Positions 34,913 through 42,712 of a stretch of DNA of 58,165 nucleotides are shown one piece after another. The DNA is taken from contig JAPLNL010000116.1 of assembly GCA_026692905.1 (NCBI GenBank), positions 1 to 58,165 of the forward strand. The letters are read 5' to 3'. The notes beneath the pieces were generated by a model. The model saw nothing but the letters and a program-made list of their open reading frames with translations. It was not told where the DNA came from and ran no database searches. Made by a program: the position numbers and the translations under genes. Positions within the stretch are counted from its first letter, which is position 1; the number at the start of each line of letters is the position of its first letter. This DNA comes from Planctomycetota bacterium (GTDB lineage Bacteria; Planctomycetota; Planctomycetia; Pirellulales; Pirellulaceae).

Positions 34913-36935
34913 GACGCTTCCTTGTCGTCGTTGTCACAATTTCTTCCTTCGTAACGATCCCGTTTCCGTTAGCATCCAACTTGGAAAAGGAATAATCGCG
35001 AATGATCTGCGGAGCTTCCTCTCTGGAGAGTTGTCCATCGCGGTTTCGATCGTACTTTTGCATCAGATTTTCAGCAAAGGCGATGGCCTTCGGATCGTCA
35101 GGATGTGTACCCAGATTACTGACTGCCGATGGATTTTGCTTGTCGGACGAAACAGATGGGGTAGCGTGTTGGATATCGTGCAACGGTTTTGCAACCTCAA
35201 GAAAGGCTACCGCCATCTCTTCCCATGTCTGATCCCCCCAAAGAACATACTCGTCTGGGTTGGGATTGAAAGGATTGTTTTTCGAGTTGTCAAACGACAC
35301 CATGATATTGAGTTTCTGCACAGAGTTAAGCGGAATAGGTGACTCGAGTTCGTACGTATGCTGCCAATTGAAGTCGTATCGAGGAACGTTCAAAAGAGTC
35401 GATTGAGATGTGTCAGTTGCAGTCTGCAATTTGGCGTTGGCGGTCAATTGAAACGATTTTCCTCGCAGATGCATATGTGGCATGATCGCGAGCAGTTCGC
35501 TATTGCGAGGCCACCTCGAAACGGAGGTTGAAACGAGATGGTCGGAGGCATGAGGAGGAATTTCGAATTCCTGATCCAAGCCAACAAGCGTAAAAACTTC
35601 ATGCGTCACATGTTCCTGCTCGATAAAATTAACACCGATTCTCGTAACGTCCGATTGTTCGACGCCGTTTGGAGTGTAATGCATTTGGAAAACAAGTTTT
35701 GAGCCCGCCGGAACGCGCCGTGCATAACCCGGTGGGAACATGGTCGCACGCTGGCCTGGCACAAAGGCCGTGAGCCATCCGACGCCATTGGAGTCGACTC
35801 CGTCAGGTGGTCGAATGAATACGATGGCGTGGTGAACGACGGAGGAGTTGCCTGGAATCACTTGTGCGGCTGACACCCATCGGTCTTCTGTGATCTTGGG
35901 ATCGACGACGAAGTATTGGTAATCGATGGCCCCTGAAGCAGCAATCGTGTAAGGTTGTTCTCGCATCGCAACGACTAAGTCTGGTGATTTTGGTAGTCGC
36001 CAGCCGCTCCTGGTTTCGGGCAACTTCGGCAAGTCAGCAGCGACACCGTAGGGAGCTCCATCCTTGACCCATTGCTTTAAAACGTCCAGGGACTCTTGAG
36101 GCAAGTACCGAGCATTTTTGAAAGCATACTCAGTATCCGTTGCATGCCAGGGAGGCATTCGCTTTTGCTCGATTACCTCGACTACCATATCCGCCCATCC
36201 TCGCAATTCCTCAAACTTGCTAACGTCGAACGGTCCAATCTCATTTGGGCGATGACATTCGTAGCAGTGTTCGTAAAGAATGGGAGCTACCTGCTTGCAG
36301 AAAGTTACCGAGGCGGATTCAACCACCTTTTTGTCGAAAGTGATTAAGCATCCCACAGGTTCGGTCTGCGCGGTCACTGGAGGCGTTCCATCGAGCAAAT
36401 GTGTCAGCGCGTCTTCAAGCTCATTTCGAGTTGCGTTCGATCTCTTTATGCCAGGAGCGTATTGGTCGTCAACTCGTCCGCGATAAAGAATTTGCTCTTT
36501 GCGGTCAGTCACGATCACTTCGGCGGTCCGGGTGGCACGGAATGCGCGAGCGATCGATTGGTCGGTATCTTTTACTTGCGGAAAGCTAAGCCCCAGTTCT
36601 TTTGCAAATTGTTGCAAATCGTTCGTCGAGTCGTTCAAGTTGCTGTTGATTCCAACGAACTGACTTCGGCCTTCATATCGCTTAGCAAGCTCATCGATGC
36701 GTGATGCATAGAAACGTGCGACCGGGCAATCGACTCCAAGAAAGCAAAAAACGCGAAACTGATTTCGGTCTGACCAATCTATCGTTTCGCCATTCACATC
36801 CACCAAACTCAATTTGGGCAGTGTCTCTGTGCTAACTTCCTGAGCGTTCAGGGGAAGCACGACGCATACGAACAGTAGGGCACATGCCAAAAACGACCGA
36901 TTCAAGAAGCGGACGGAAATGCGAATCCAATTCAA
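34905..36935 (-). CDS. Redoxin, cytochrome c and copper-monooxygenase fusion with EF-hands
   Basis: I choose TTG at 36935 since GGAG stands 7 bases before it and a clean signal peptide follows (RSFLACALLFVCVVLPLNAQ); TTG at 36965 lacks this. In order along 676 residues are a thioredoxin-like domain with FCFLGVDCPVARFY, a heme site HCYECH in a cytochrome c fold with MPPWHA, then a domain like the C-terminal half of ascorbate-dependent copper monooxygenases (VVHHAIVF, LVFQMHYT, MPHMHLRG). Two EF-hands (DRNRDGQLSREE, DANGNGIVTKEE) end the protein. Copper ligands are all visible. Its substrate is unknown. It acts outside the cytoplasm and is coupled to the RND transporter. Confidence 0.8.
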   Translation of the reverse strand: MNWIRISVRFLNRSFLACALLFVCVVLPLNAQEVSTETLPKLSLVDVNGETIDWSDRNQFRVFCFLGVDCPVARFYASRIDELAKRYEGRSQFVGINSNLNDSTNDLQQFAKELGLSFPQVKDTDQSIARAFRATRTAEVIVTDRKEQILYRGRVDDQYAPGIKRSNATRNELEDALTHLLDGTPPVTAQTEPVGCLITFDKKVVESASVTFCKQVAPILYEHCYECHRPNEIGPFDVSKFEELRGWADMVVEVIEQKRMPPWHATDTEYAFKNARYLPQESLDVLKQWVKDGAPYGVAADLPKLPETRSGWRLPKSPDLVVAMREQPYTIAASGAIDYQYFVVDPKITEDRWVSAAQVIPGNSSVVHHAIVFIRPPDGVDSNGVGWLTAFVPGQRATMFPPGYARRVPAGSKLVFQMHYTPNGVEQSDVTRIGVNFIEQEHVTHEVFTLVGLDQEFEIPPHASDHLVSTSVSRWPRNSELLAIMPHMHLRGKSFQLTANAKLQTATDTSQSTLLNVPRYDFNWQHTYELESPIPLNSVQKLNIMVSFDNSKNNPFNPNPDEYVLWGDQTWEEMAVAFLEVAKPLHDIQHATPSVSSDKQNPSAVSNLGTHPDDPKAIAFAENLMQKYDRNRDGQLSREEAPQIIRDYSFSKLDANGNGIVTKEEIVTTTTRKRRD

Positions 36936-36994
36936 AAGATTTCTCCAATTTGTACTTCGTTGCAATGTCGGGCCAGCGGGTTCCGATATATCTA

Positions 36995-37053
36995 ACTAGC
37001 ACGACGCGCAAGCTAGTGAACCCAATCTAGCACGACGCGCAAGCTAGTGAACC
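36995..37053. repeat. Two tandem copies of a 27-bp palindromic repeat
   Basis: CTAGCACGACGCGCAAGCTAG plus TGAACC occurs at 36996-37022 and again at 37027-37053, a 31-bp period. Each unit can fold with CTAGC pairing GCTAG. This repeat, as I recall, is scattered through many Pirellulaceae genomes. It lies upstream of the redoxin fusion gene and could influence its promoter. Confidence 0.75.
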
Positions 37054-37239
37054 ATCATTCTACCGCTCGCCATTGTGATGTCGGAAGCTTAGCATATCTT
37101 AGCATGTTTCCGGGACTCCGTCGGTACGATATTAACCATTGCTTAACGCGGCCAAGCACGACATCCCGTGGCGATCTGCTTTTCCATAAAGTATAATTGC
37201 ATTGATTATTTTGCCCACCGATAACGGCAGGACAGCTCG

Positions 37240-37512
37240 ATGCGCACTCGTATTTCAAACACTGGTTTTTCCCTCTTTTCGCTCAACGCCATTGAAGTGC
37301 GAACAGGTCAACGCATTTTTCTTTCTATGATGTTTTTGGCTAGCTACTTTGTTTGCGGGCAGCCGGCGTACTCGCAATCGCCGATTGCTCAAGCTGAGCT
37401 GAACGGTCGCACGTTGGAGCTGTGGAGTGTTGAGATAGGTAGATCCTTCGATGTAAAGCGAGAGAGGGACATGGCACAACAAATGGGGACACACCACTTT
37501 CGAATGAAATGA
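37240..37512 (+). pseudogene. Secreted protein N-terminus cut by a mobile element
   Basis: ATG at 37240 starts a 90-codon frame with a signal peptide (LSMMFLASYFVCGQPAYSQS) and a short mature part (QAELNGRTLELWSVEIGRSF). The last ten codons (QMGTHHFRMK) belong to the 107-bp inverted-repeat element that begins at 37484. The original gene was therefore probably longer and lost its 3' end when that element entered or when DNA beside it was deleted. The remainder gives no family match. Confidence 0.45.
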
Positions 37513-37590
37513 CCCAATAGAGGGGGGCGTCCTTGTGATGGCCTCTTTCTTTCCTTGATTGGAAAGTGAAATGAATGTGCTGTGTCCCCA
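37484..37590. mobile_element. 107-bp MITE-like element with terminal inverted repeats
   Basis: TGGGGACACA (37484-37493) and TGTGTCCCCA (37581-37590) are perfect inverted repeats, and pairing extends inward for about 17 bases with few mismatches (CCACTTTC against GAATGTGC). No coding capacity. Elements bounded by TGGGGACACA are, from memory, frequent near Y1-type transposases. There is no obvious target duplication. Confidence 0.6.
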
Positions 37591-37599
37591 GCGCCCTTT

Positions 37600-37760
37600 G
37601 TTATTTTTCTGCGTTCGATTTTTCTGTCTCGCCTATGGGGAAGAATAGCTTCCCCATTTTGCCAGGTTCGTTTTGACGGGGGGACGGGTCGCTTTTAGCG
37701 CGCCAAGCCTCTTGCGAACTGGGGCACAAGGCCCGCGTTCGCTTTGTATCCGTCTCGCTG
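37600..37760. repeat. Dispersed structured repeat, copy 1 (~160 bp)
   Basis: It begins TTATTTTTCTGCGTTCGATT and shares most of its length with 42440-42590. Hairpin one is ATGGGGAAG-AATAG-CTTCCCCAT (37635-37657). Hairpin two is GCGAACTGGGGC-ACAAG-GCCCGCGTTCGC (37714-37742) with a 2x2 mismatch. It sits 100 bases past the end of the sugar-porter gene and next to the MITE-like element. Confidence 0.75.
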
Positions 37761-37858
37761 GAGTGGGACCATGCCAGACTTTATTACAATTGCTCCCAAC
37801 CTAAACAAAGAACTTACATGGATTCTTTCCAAACCAGAATTGTCAGCGGGGTGGGGGC

Positions 37859-39118
37859 CTAGCTCAACGAATTTGACTTTTTGGGCGCCAACAGAATCGC
37901 GATCGCGCCGAGGGCATAGACGCAGGCACCGATGGCACCGACTTTGGAATACGAACCGTCAAGTGCCAGGAACAACCAACCTGCCACAAAAACGCCGATG
38001 GCTGTTGCAAATCGCCCCGCATTAAACGCAATTCCACTACCGGTAGCGCGGACATGAGTTGGAAACAACTCCGGTAGAAATAGGGGGAGCCATCCGAAGT
38101 ACAACGTCGAAACAAATGCTTGAGCAAACACAATCGGCAGAAACGAGGAGGCGAGCGGCTTGGTACCAAGAAACATGATCAGGGTAAGAACGCTAGCTCC
38201 GATACTGATCACTGCGTACGCTCGACGACGACCAAGCCACGCGGCGATTTGAGCTCCGAAGTAACTTCCCAGCACGGCACCTAACGCCCACCACCCCTGC
38301 ACAGTGGCTTTGTAGCCTGGATGCGTAAGCTTGCTAATCGAGTCCGCCCAAGGGATCATCCACTTGCTCGCCGCCCAAGCCCCAACCAACGGAATCGAAC
38401 CTAGAAGGACTCCCACGAGGGTTAGTCTTAAGAGTGGCGGAACGAACAGTTCGACAAGGATCGAACGTGTCGCAACAATCTTAGCCTCTTCCTTTCGCAG
38501 CGAAAGATTCTTTACGGCAAGCCAAGCTGGTGATTCTGGCAAAAGCCACAATACAATTAGGCCCAGAACTGCCGGAGCGGCCGCCAAAAAAAATATCCAA
38601 CGCCATGAATCAACCGTAATCGGCCATATCCTGGCGACTTGGGACAACATTAAAATACCAACGTTCACGGCAGCTCCCAACAAGCCAGCGACTTTGGGAC
38701 GCGACTTATCTGGCCAACACTCGGATGCAAGCGCGACGGCATTGGGCCAGACGCCGCCAACCCCCAAACCGACAAAGAATCGCAGAGCTAACATTTGCTC
38801 TTGAGTTTCGACCCAAGCTCCGACTCCAGCGAACAGCGAATAGAACAGGATACTAATGCCAAGCGCCTTCGCCCGACCAACCCAATCCCCCAGTCTGCCT
38901 AACGCTATTCCACCAACGGCGGCGCCGAACATCAATGCCGCAGTAAAACTGGCGAACCAACTACCGCCCAGCTCCTTGGTGTACGCATCGCCCAATAACG
39001 ATTCGCTGACCGCCAGTGACGCGACGGGCATCAACCCAAGTTCGAAGCCATCGAAAAGCAAACCGGCAAATGCCGCGGCCAACACAATGCGACGAGCCGA
39101 GGGTGAAAGCGGCGTCAT
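37859..39118 (-). CDS. Major facilitator superfamily transporter (sugar/acid porter type)
   Basis: The 419-residue protein has 12 predicted helices. The loop after helix 2 reads GRLGDWVGRAKALG, a standard MFS motif A, and helix 4-5 has RFFVGLGVGGVWPNAVALAS. A second motif-A-like loop WLGRRRAYAV follows helix 8, and FPTHVRATGSGIAFNAGRFA near the end is typical of the sugar-porter/AAHS branch. It is the last gene of a four-gene operon; its start overlaps the dehydrogenase stop by 4 bases (ATGA). By context it probably brings in the sugar, polyol or sugar acid handled by the upstream oxidoreductases. Confidence 0.85.
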   Translation of the reverse strand: MTPLSPSARRIVLAAAFAGLLFDGFELGLMPVASLAVSESLLGDAYTKELGGSWFASFTAALMFGAAVGGIALGRLGDWVGRAKALGISILFYSLFAGVGAWVETQEQMLALRFFVGLGVGGVWPNAVALASECWPDKSRPKVAGLLGAAVNVGILMLSQVARIWPITVDSWRWIFFLAAAPAVLGLIVLWLLPESPAWLAVKNLSLRKEEAKIVATRSILVELFVPPLLRLTLVGVLLGSIPLVGAWAASKWMIPWADSISKLTHPGYKATVQGWWALGAVLGSYFGAQIAAWLGRRRAYAVISIGASVLTLIMFLGTKPLASSFLPIVFAQAFVSTLYFGWLPLFLPELFPTHVRATGSGIAFNAGRFATAIGVFVAGWLFLALDGSYSKVGAIGACVYALGAIAILLAPKKSNSLS

Positions 39119-39999
39119 GCTTCACTCTCATCCGCTTGCTTCGACGCAAAATAGGCTTCGATAATCGAACTATTGTCAGCTCCGCCGAAACCAAGCTGCG
39201 ATGCCCGCTGGAGAAGTTCTAAATGAGTCTTGCTAAGGGGCAATTCTAAATTGCTCTCTCTCGCACTTGCCAGCATTAGCTTAACATCCTTTGCATGCTG
39301 ATCGAGTTTTGCTTGTGGCGTAAAATCCCTCGCAATCATCTTGTTCCCTTTGGTATCCATGATTCGCGAATACGCCATGGTCGACTTCAAAACCGCGAGC
39401 GCTTTCTTCAGGGGCAACCCGAGCGTTTGGGCGAAAACCAGCCCCTCGGCCAAGGCAGCTCGATTCAGCCCCAAGACCAAGTTCGTTACCAACTTCATTT
39501 GCGCTCCGCAGCCTGACGGACCAACGTGCAAAACTTCGGACGTGAAGGCATCAAGGATGGATTGGCAATCGACTAAGGCCGTTTCCGTTGCGCCGACAAG
39601 TGCTACCGCTGTTCCATTGCGAACTTCATTGCTGCTTCCGGAAATCGTTGCGTCGAGATACGGTATCCCTCGATCTTGCAACGATTTCGCTAAAGCCATA
39701 GCAGTTTTCGGATCGCCGGTCGAAGTATCGATGATTCGATGACCAGATCGCAATTGTGATGAATGCTCATCGAGAAGATTGCGTACAACTTCGTCATTAG
39801 GAAGACTCAGAACCAGAAAATCGCAGTCTGTAAAAACCTGCTGGAGATCATCCGCGACCTTTCCGCCAAGTTGAGCTAGTCCCGTCCGTTGCTCAACTCT
39901 CAAATCCCAGCCGATCAACGAGAAGCCTTGTTTGACCAAGCGTTCGGCAATGGCCGAGCCCATGAGTCCTACTCCGATCAATCCAATCGGTCGATTCAT
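39115..39999 (-). CDS. NAD(P)-dependent beta-hydroxyacid dehydrogenase
   Basis: This 294-residue protein has the nucleotide loop GLIGVGLMGSAIAERLVKQG at the N-terminus, the substrate motif DATISGSSNEVRNGT (usually DAPVSGG..GA..G) and the catalytic lysine in GCGAQMKLVTNLVLG. That is the 3-hydroxyisobutyrate/tartronate semialdehyde reductase family. Substitution of the usual G-G by S-S in the substrate motif suggests a substrate other than hydroxyisobutyrate. It begins 2 bases after the DUF6807 gene ends and overlaps the MFS gene by 4 bases. Likely role: a step in breakdown of a sugar-derived hydroxyacid. Confidence 0.85.
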   Translation of the reverse strand: MNRPIGLIGVGLMGSAIAERLVKQGFSLIGWDLRVEQRTGLAQLGGKVADDLQQVFTDCDFLVLSLPNDEVVRNLLDEHSSQLRSGHRIIDTSTGDPKTAMALAKSLQDRGIPYLDATISGSSNEVRNGTAVALVGATETALVDCQSILDAFTSEVLHVGPSGCGAQMKLVTNLVLGLNRAALAEGLVFAQTLGLPLKKALAVLKSTMAYSRIMDTKGNKMIARDFTPQAKLDQHAKDVKLMLASARESNLELPLSKTHLELLQRASQLGFGGADNSSIIEAYFASKQADESEA

Positions 40000-40001
40000 G
40001 T

Positions 40002-40952
40002 TTACTCCTCGGCGACAAATTGTTCATAGGCAGCGTGCGCATGAAAACCAGACTCTTGAGCCGATTCGTGGACGACCACTGCGTAGGCAATTCGAAGCGA
40101 TTCTCCCATCTTCACGATCACATCACGCTTGGCAGCTTGGGTGAACGCATTTAATCCAAAGGGATTCATCGCGACAAAACCATAGTCGCGAGCGTGACTC
40201 CAGCACGGCCTGAAATTCTTGGGTGATGTCAGTATTGTCATACCGACCCATTTGCCTTCCAGCGGCCCCGCATAGTCACACCACCTCGCGGTCTTGCCCC
40301 AAACATTTGCCCCATTGATTCGATTTTCGCTGTCTAAGATTCGCCCCCCAAGTTTCCTTTCAACTGCCAGCGGCGCGGCGACTCGCACACCAAGCCCCAT
40401 CTCCTCCTGGTCGCCGAATCGCAGTTCGCCCTCCGTCGCCTTGAACTCACTCGTCAGCGTGATCCGATAGCCACCATCCACGGTTCGCACTTGTACCTCA
40501 CACTCTTCAGAACAAATAACTGCATCGGAGTCCGTCGCAAGATAGTGATTCAGAACTTTGAATTTTCCGAAAGAGGCGTCAACCTCCGGTAGTTCGAGAA
40601 AGCGGACTTGTTTCGTTCTCGCTTTCAGACGCCAATAGTCATTGCCGTTTATGTCACCGAACGAGAGCCAGATCCCTGGATGCAAATTGGCGTGATCCAT
40701 CTTTTCAACACCTTCGCGAGGAGGGTGGTTTCTCGACACTTGCTTTCCCGAAAGTGTTTTCACGTGAGCAAAATAAGGTCGCGAGATACTGCTATCCACA
40801 AAAACGTAATCAACGACTTCCTGGTCACCGATATAGATTCTTACTTGTCGCTCTTCCTTCAAAAACCGAATGGTCAGATCAGCGGCGACATTGGAGCCTG
40901 CGAAACTGCTAAACATCAAAAGCAGCGTTAAGACTTGAAGCAGTGACTTCAC
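40002..40952 (-). CDS. DUF6807 (PmoA-like) secreted protein
   Basis: The 316-residue product has a signal peptide (LLQVLTLLLMFSSFAGSNVA) and then YVFVDSSISRPYFAHVKTLS, HPPREGVEKMDHANLHPGIW, SFGDINGNDYWRLKA and the run ARWCDYAGPLEGKWVGMTIL. This matches DUF6807, often annotated as PmoA family although unrelated in function to methane oxidation as far as known. The family is common in planctomycete sugar operons beside Gfo/Idh proteins, as here: its start overlaps the Gfo/Idh stop by 4 bases. The H-P...R.G/DH..H pattern could be a binding site for a sugar or a metal. Confidence 0.8.
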   Translation of the reverse strand: MKSLLQVLTLLLMFSSFAGSNVAADLTIRFLKEERQVRIYIGDQEVVDYVFVDSSISRPYFAHVKTLSGKQVSRNHPPREGVEKMDHANLHPGIWLSFGDINGNDYWRLKARTKQVRFLELPEVDASFGKFKVLNHYLATDSDAVICSEECEVQVRTVDGGYRITLTSEFKATEGELRFGDQEEMGLGVRVAAPLAVERKLGGRILDSENRINGANVWGKTARWCDYAGPLEGKWVGMTILTSPKNFRPCWSHARDYGFVAMNPFGLNAFTQAAKRDVIVKMGESLRIAYAVVVHESAQESGFHAHAAYEQFVAEE

Positions 40953-42256
40953 GAAACCACCTTTAATTTGCTTTCGGCTGGCCGACTCCAGTGATCGCGA
41001 TAGGTACGTTCGAGCAACCGATTCGCTTCGTCGTCGCCGATAATCTCTTCCCGGATGGGATCGAAACGAAAACTGCGACCAACTCGACAGGCCAAATTGG
41101 CGAGGTGCGGGAGGCTCGAGGACAAGTGCCCAGTGAGTGCATTTGCGTTTAGCTCCGCCCCACTGCGAATTGCGTCGATAAAGTTCAATTGGTGCAGTCG
41201 AATGCCAGCGGTCTTTATCTCTGGCAATTCAACCTTCAGCGGTTCGCCTTTTTCGTTAAACACCTCGACCTTGCCACGCTTCGTCAGCAGCATGCGACCT
41301 TTGGTCCCTAGGAATTCGTTTCCATTGTCCATGCCGTTGGGATTATAGCGACTCCACAACCGCATCTCAAAAATCAGTTGTCGCGGTCCGATTGCGCCAC
41401 TTGCGGGATACTCAAAGGCGGCGGTCATGGTATCGGGAAACTGTTGGTCGTCATTGTGAACATACTTGCCGCCGATGGCTGCGACTTGTGAGGGATGTGT
41501 TTCAACGCGAAGGCCCCAGCGGGCAATATCGATCTCGTGGACGCCATCGTTGCCCGCGTCGCCAGTTCCAAAATTGTGCCACCAATGCCAAGTGTAGTGA
41601 TGTCGATTCTTTTGAAAGGGTAGCTTCGGTGCCGCTCCAAGCCAAGTTTCGTAGTCGAATCCGCTTGGCGGATCGCTTGGCGTTTCTTTGCCGATGGGTG
41701 GTCGAAACTGAACATCCCAAGCTCTCGCGATTTTCACTTCCCCGATCACGCCGTCTCTGAGAAGCTTCATGGCAGCTTGAATGAATGGCGTCGAACGACT
41801 CTGCGTGCCATGCTGAACCTTCTTGTTCGTTCGCGAGGCTGCATCGACTAACCACCTTCCCTCACGCACATTGTGGGAACATGGTTTTTCGACGTAAACA
41901 TGTTTGCCTGAGGACAATGCAAGAAGCGATGCGGGGGTGTGCCAGTGATCTGGCGTTGCGATCACGACCGCATCAACGGATTTGTCATCCAAAATGGTTC
42001 GCAACTCACTAACGGCTTTGGCCTTTGTCGCTATTTTTGCGGACTCTGCTAACCGCTGCTCGTCCACATCGCAAATGTAAGCAATTTCGACGTCGGGTAT
42101 GCCAAGAAAGGAGTTCACATGCGCACGCCCCTGGCCGCCGAGCCCTATGACGCCGATCACAACCTTGTCATTTGCCGCAAAAAGCGGTCTGCCTGCAAAT
42201 GCCAAAGCTGTCGTTGCCGCTGTCGCAACAAAACCACGCCGCATCATGTTTTGCAT
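40949..42256 (-). CDS. Gfo/Idh/MocA oxidoreductase with Tat-type leader
   Basis: The protein of 435 residues begins MQNMMRRGFVATAATTALAF, a twin-arginine type leader, then the Rossmann motif VVIGVIGLGGQGRAHVNSFL. HVYVEKPCSHNVREGRWLVD carries the EKP lysine typical of the family, and HYTWHWWHNFGTGDAGNDGV with HEIDIARWGL holds the expected His/Asp pair. Exported Gfo/Idh proteins with tightly held NAD(P) are a hallmark of planctomycetes. It opens the four-gene operon ending in the MFS porter. Substrate is most likely a sugar or its oxidised derivative. Confidence 0.9.
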   Translation of the reverse strand: MQNMMRRGFVATAATTALAFAGRPLFAANDKVVIGVIGLGGQGRAHVNSFLGIPDVEIAYICDVDEQRLAESAKIATKAKAVSELRTILDDKSVDAVVIATPDHWHTPASLLALSSGKHVYVEKPCSHNVREGRWLVDAASRTNKKVQHGTQSRSTPFIQAAMKLLRDGVIGEVKIARAWDVQFRPPIGKETPSDPPSGFDYETWLGAAPKLPFQKNRHHYTWHWWHNFGTGDAGNDGVHEIDIARWGLRVETHPSQVAAIGGKYVHNDDQQFPDTMTAAFEYPASGAIGPRQLIFEMRLWSRYNPNGMDNGNEFLGTKGRMLLTKRGKVEVFNEKGEPLKVELPEIKTAGIRLHQLNFIDAIRSGAELNANALTGHLSSSLPHLANLACRVGRSFRFDPIREEIIGDDEANRLLERTYRDHWSRPAESKLKVVS

Positions 42257-42712
42257 CTGGAAAATCCTATTAGGCCAATGTGAAGTCGACTAAAAAATTG
42301 TGCTGTAACTCACTGAATGTACAGCAAGTCGTGAAGTCCCGTTTACTCTACGCATCATCGTCATCGTTGAAATCCGGTTAAAGAAAGCGACGAACCAATG
42401 ACTGTGGAAGCGAAGACCATGAGATCAACAACAATGTTTGTCATTTTTCTGCGTTCGATTTTTCTGTCTAGCCTAGGAAGGAAGAATAGCTTCCGATTTG
42501 GCCAGGTTCGGTTTGACGGGTCGCTATTAGCACGCCAAGCATGTTGCGAACTTGGGCTCAAGGCCCGAGTTCGCTTCGCGTCCGTCTCGCGTACTTTGGT
42601 TCCTTCAATCACCGTAAATCGCTTGAATTCTTCGAGGAATTTCAGGTGATCCCATCGAGAGATAGAACTTCGAAAAAATCTCAACTAGCCTTAGAGCTGG
42701 GCGGATTCGCTA
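42257..42712. other. Intergenic region holding a structured repeat
   Basis: No gene is seen. Copy 2 of the dispersed repeat fills 42440-42590. The region should contain the promoter of the Gfo/Idh operon and the end of the DUF1549-DUF1501 transcript. Confidence 0.6.
42440..42590. repeat. Dispersed structured repeat, copy 2 (~150 bp)
   Basis: It parallels 37600-37760. Hairpin one is shorter here (GGAAG-AATAG-CTTCC, 42480-42494) with the same loop. Hairpin two, GCGAACTTGGGC-TCAAG-GCCCGAGTTCGC (42546-42574), pairs over all 12 bp with one G-U, so pairing is kept or improved where bases differ from copy 1. Confidence 0.75.
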
